Shown here: positions 4,307 to 5,163 of the stretch, in pieces
How positions within the stretch are numbered: position 1 is the first letter of the stretch
Layout of the letters: each line of letters starts with the position of its first letter
Source of the DNA: an uncultured bacterium
GTDB taxonomy: Bacteria > Cyanobacteriota > Vampirovibrionia > Gastranaerophilales > Gastranaerophilaceae
NCBI GenBank assembly: GCA_900556295.1
Contig: USOK01000126.1
Coordinates: forward strand, 1-5,163
Reading direction: 5' to 3'
Length of the DNA stretch: 5,163 nucleotides
Notes under the pieces: generated by a model
The model's input: the letters and a program-made list of their open reading frames with translations, nothing else
Told to the model about the DNA's origin: nothing
Database searches by the model: none
Translations under genes and position numbers: made by a program

Positions 4307-4879
4307 TTACTCTTGCTCTTGTTTTCCTTCAACCGGAATAGTCAATTTTTGCCCGATAGAAAGTTTATTAGGATTTGTCATATTATTAGTTTTCATAACA
4401 AGAGATTCTTTTTCCTTGCTGTATGAACCATAAAATCTAACAAGAATACTTTCCATTGTATCGCCACTTTGAACAGTGTAAATTTCGTTTGTTTCTGTTG
4501 GTTCAGATTTTTCTGATGTTGATGGAATAAAATTCAAACTTAACTTTTCTTTCTTAACCTTAACAGGAGCCGGAGCAGTAACAGCCTTGTCTTTAAGCAT
4601 GCTTACACCGTTAGCAGAAAAACTGATAATAACCATTAAAATAAGCATTACAACAGCACCTACAATAAATCCTGCCATTAAATAAATACTAGGTGCTTTA
4701 TCTTGTTTTTGGTTAACTTTAAAATTCTGCCAAAGCATGTCAAGTTCTCTTTCTCTGTTTGGTCTAACGTAAACATTTGGAGAATTGTCAAAACCTTCGT
4801 GTTTATACTTAGACAACGCCTCAAGCACTGCCATTCTTTCCTTAGTTAAATTTGATCTTCTGATAGTTGAACTTTTCAT
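4307..4879 (-). CDS. Membrane-anchored LysM-domain protein
   Basis: The product has 190 residues from ATG 4877-4879 (MKSSTIRRSNLTKERMAVLE). The open frame reaches a TTG at 4942, but that codon lies inside the -35 box of the likely promoter, so the upstream 21 codons would not be transcribed; a weak AGGG precedes the ATG. Order: a charged cytoplasmic N-terminus (1-62), one transmembrane helix (about 65-88, YLMAGFIVGAVVMLILMVII), a Lys/Pro/Ala-rich linker (about 98-132), then a C-terminal LysM domain (about 133-182). The LysM shows YTVQSGDTMESILVRFYG and the closing NPNKLSIGQKLTIP. LysM domains bind N-acetylglucosamine of peptidoglycan, so the protein probably tethers or senses the cell wall from the inner membrane with its C-terminus outside. 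The role of the cytoplasmic part is unknown. It is the first gene of a probable two-gene operon with the NFGAK protein. Confidence 0.85.
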   Translation of the reverse strand: MKSSTIRRSNLTKERMAVLEALSKYKHEGFDNSPNVYVRPNRERELDMLWQNFKVNQKQDKAPSIYLMAGFIVGAVVMLILMVIISFSANGVSMLKDKAVTAPAPVKVKKEKLSLNFIPSTSEKSEPTETNEIYTVQSGDTMESILVRFYGSYSKEKESLVMKTNNMTNPNKLSIGQKLTIPVEGKQEQE

Positions 4880-4913
4880 ATATCCATACCCTAATGTAAA
4901 TTGTTCTGCATGA

Positions 4914-4942
4914 AATATATCATAAGGATATTTTTTATTCAA
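4914..4942 (-). promoter_or_regulatory. Candidate promoter of the LysM / NFGAK operon
   Basis: On the minus strand TTGAAT (4942-4937), a 17-base spacer and TATATT (4919-4914) match the -35 (four of six) and -10 (five of six) consensus. The transcript would begin near 4907, about 28 bases before the ATG at 4879. This placement excludes the upstream TTG start and supports the 190-residue product. Confidence 0.5.
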
Positions 4943-5070
4943 GTAATTAAGGAAATGTTACAATTGAGATTGTGAAAGTTAATGAGAAAAGGTCATATCG
5001 TTAATGAATAGTGAGAGGAGAATAGACCAAATCAAAAGTAGGTCGGAATAGCGAAATTACGGACGAGTGT

Positions 5071-5163
5071 CTAACTCGGGGAGCTCGGAACTGTCACTCC
5101 GGACTCCAATCCGGAGTCTATCAAACAACAGATTACGGAGTCAAATTGCCACGATAGTGGAAT
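5071..5163 (-). other. GC-rich edge segment, possibly the 3' end of an unidentified gene
   Basis: Bases 4943-5040 are AT-rich with no gene visible; they hold a small dyad (ACAAT/ATTGT at 4960-4973) and a repeated GTTAATGA (4978-4985 and 5000-5007). From about 5041 the GC content rises to about 50% by hand count. The minus strand is open from the edge for 30 codons to TAG at 5071-5073 (start IPLSWQFDSVICCLIDSG, end ESGVTVPSSPS). The plus strand is also open from GTG 5067 to the edge (start MSNSGSSELSLRTPIRS). Neither matches a family I know, and neither may be coding. Confidence 0.2.
5096..5117. repeat. Perfect 8-bp hairpin in the GC-rich edge segment
   Basis: ACTCCGGA (5096-5103) and TCCGGAGT (5110-5117) pair over a 6-base loop CTCCAA. 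No T-run follows on either strand, so it is not a standard terminator. The loop and flanks look slightly like a tRNA T-arm, but the loop length is wrong and no other tRNA arm fits. A second small stem, CCAC/GTGG (5149-5160), follows. Confidence 0.5.

Noticed and set aside
4880..4942. N-terminal extension of the LysM protein from a TTG at 4942
   Set aside because: The TTG forms part of the likely -35 box and the -10 box falls inside the extension, so it would lie upstream of transcription.
5080..5163. tRNA or tmRNA-like T-arm at the hairpin 5096-5117
   Set aside because: The loop has the wrong length for a T-loop, and no acceptor, D or anticodon arm can be drawn on either strand.

Overview
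The window is AT-rich, with compact genes and short gaps. The right half (about 2700-4950) fits a non-photosynthetic cyanobacterial relative of the gut, Gastranaerophilales/Vampirovibrionia (Melainabacteria). The reasons are a small protein with an N-terminal NFGAK-type motif, a rarA gene whose -10 box sits directly on the start codon, weak or absent Shine-Dalgarno (SD) sequences, and a heptameric tandem repeat in an upstream region. This assignment is an inference from style, because no rRNA or phylogenetic marker is present apart from rarA. The left half (1-2150) has strong SD sequences of the AGGAGG type before every gene and could belong to the same genome, to a transferred block, or to a badly joined contig.

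Left block, all on the minus strand and read from right to left: a previously uncalled 24-residue Trp/Gly-rich peptide (2061-2135), an exported TPR protein (1016-1972), a small exported His/Pro/Arg-rich protein with a glycine-zipper-like C-terminus (637-909, probable TTG start), a Cys-rich protein with a CYLTT...FRDFRD segment (89-568), and the first 22 codons of a further gene leaving the left edge (1-66). Perfect hairpins without good U-tracts lie between several of these genes. Two starts (the TPR protein and the His/Pro/Arg protein) move inward from the longest open frames, because the SD sequence is placed for the internal codon and the shorter form begins directly with a signal peptide. 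The block looks like a set of cell-envelope or secreted proteins of unknown role.

Middle: a remnant of a WYL-domain transcriptional regulator (2259-2636, minus) keeps the end of the WYL domain and the C-terminal WCX extension but has lost the DNA-binding half. Next to it lie AT-rich repeats and a four-copy heptad tandem repeat, followed by rarA (2765-3997, plus), which encodes the AAA+ ATPase acting at stalled replication forks.

Right: convergent with rarA, with only a 2-base gap, are a short protein with the NFGAK motif (4000-4302) and, upstream of it and 4 bases apart, a membrane-anchored LysM protein (4307-4879). These two form a probable operon read from a promoter at 4914-4942. The last ~120 bases jump to about 50% GC, carry a perfect 8-bp hairpin, and are open on both strands; their identity is unresolved.
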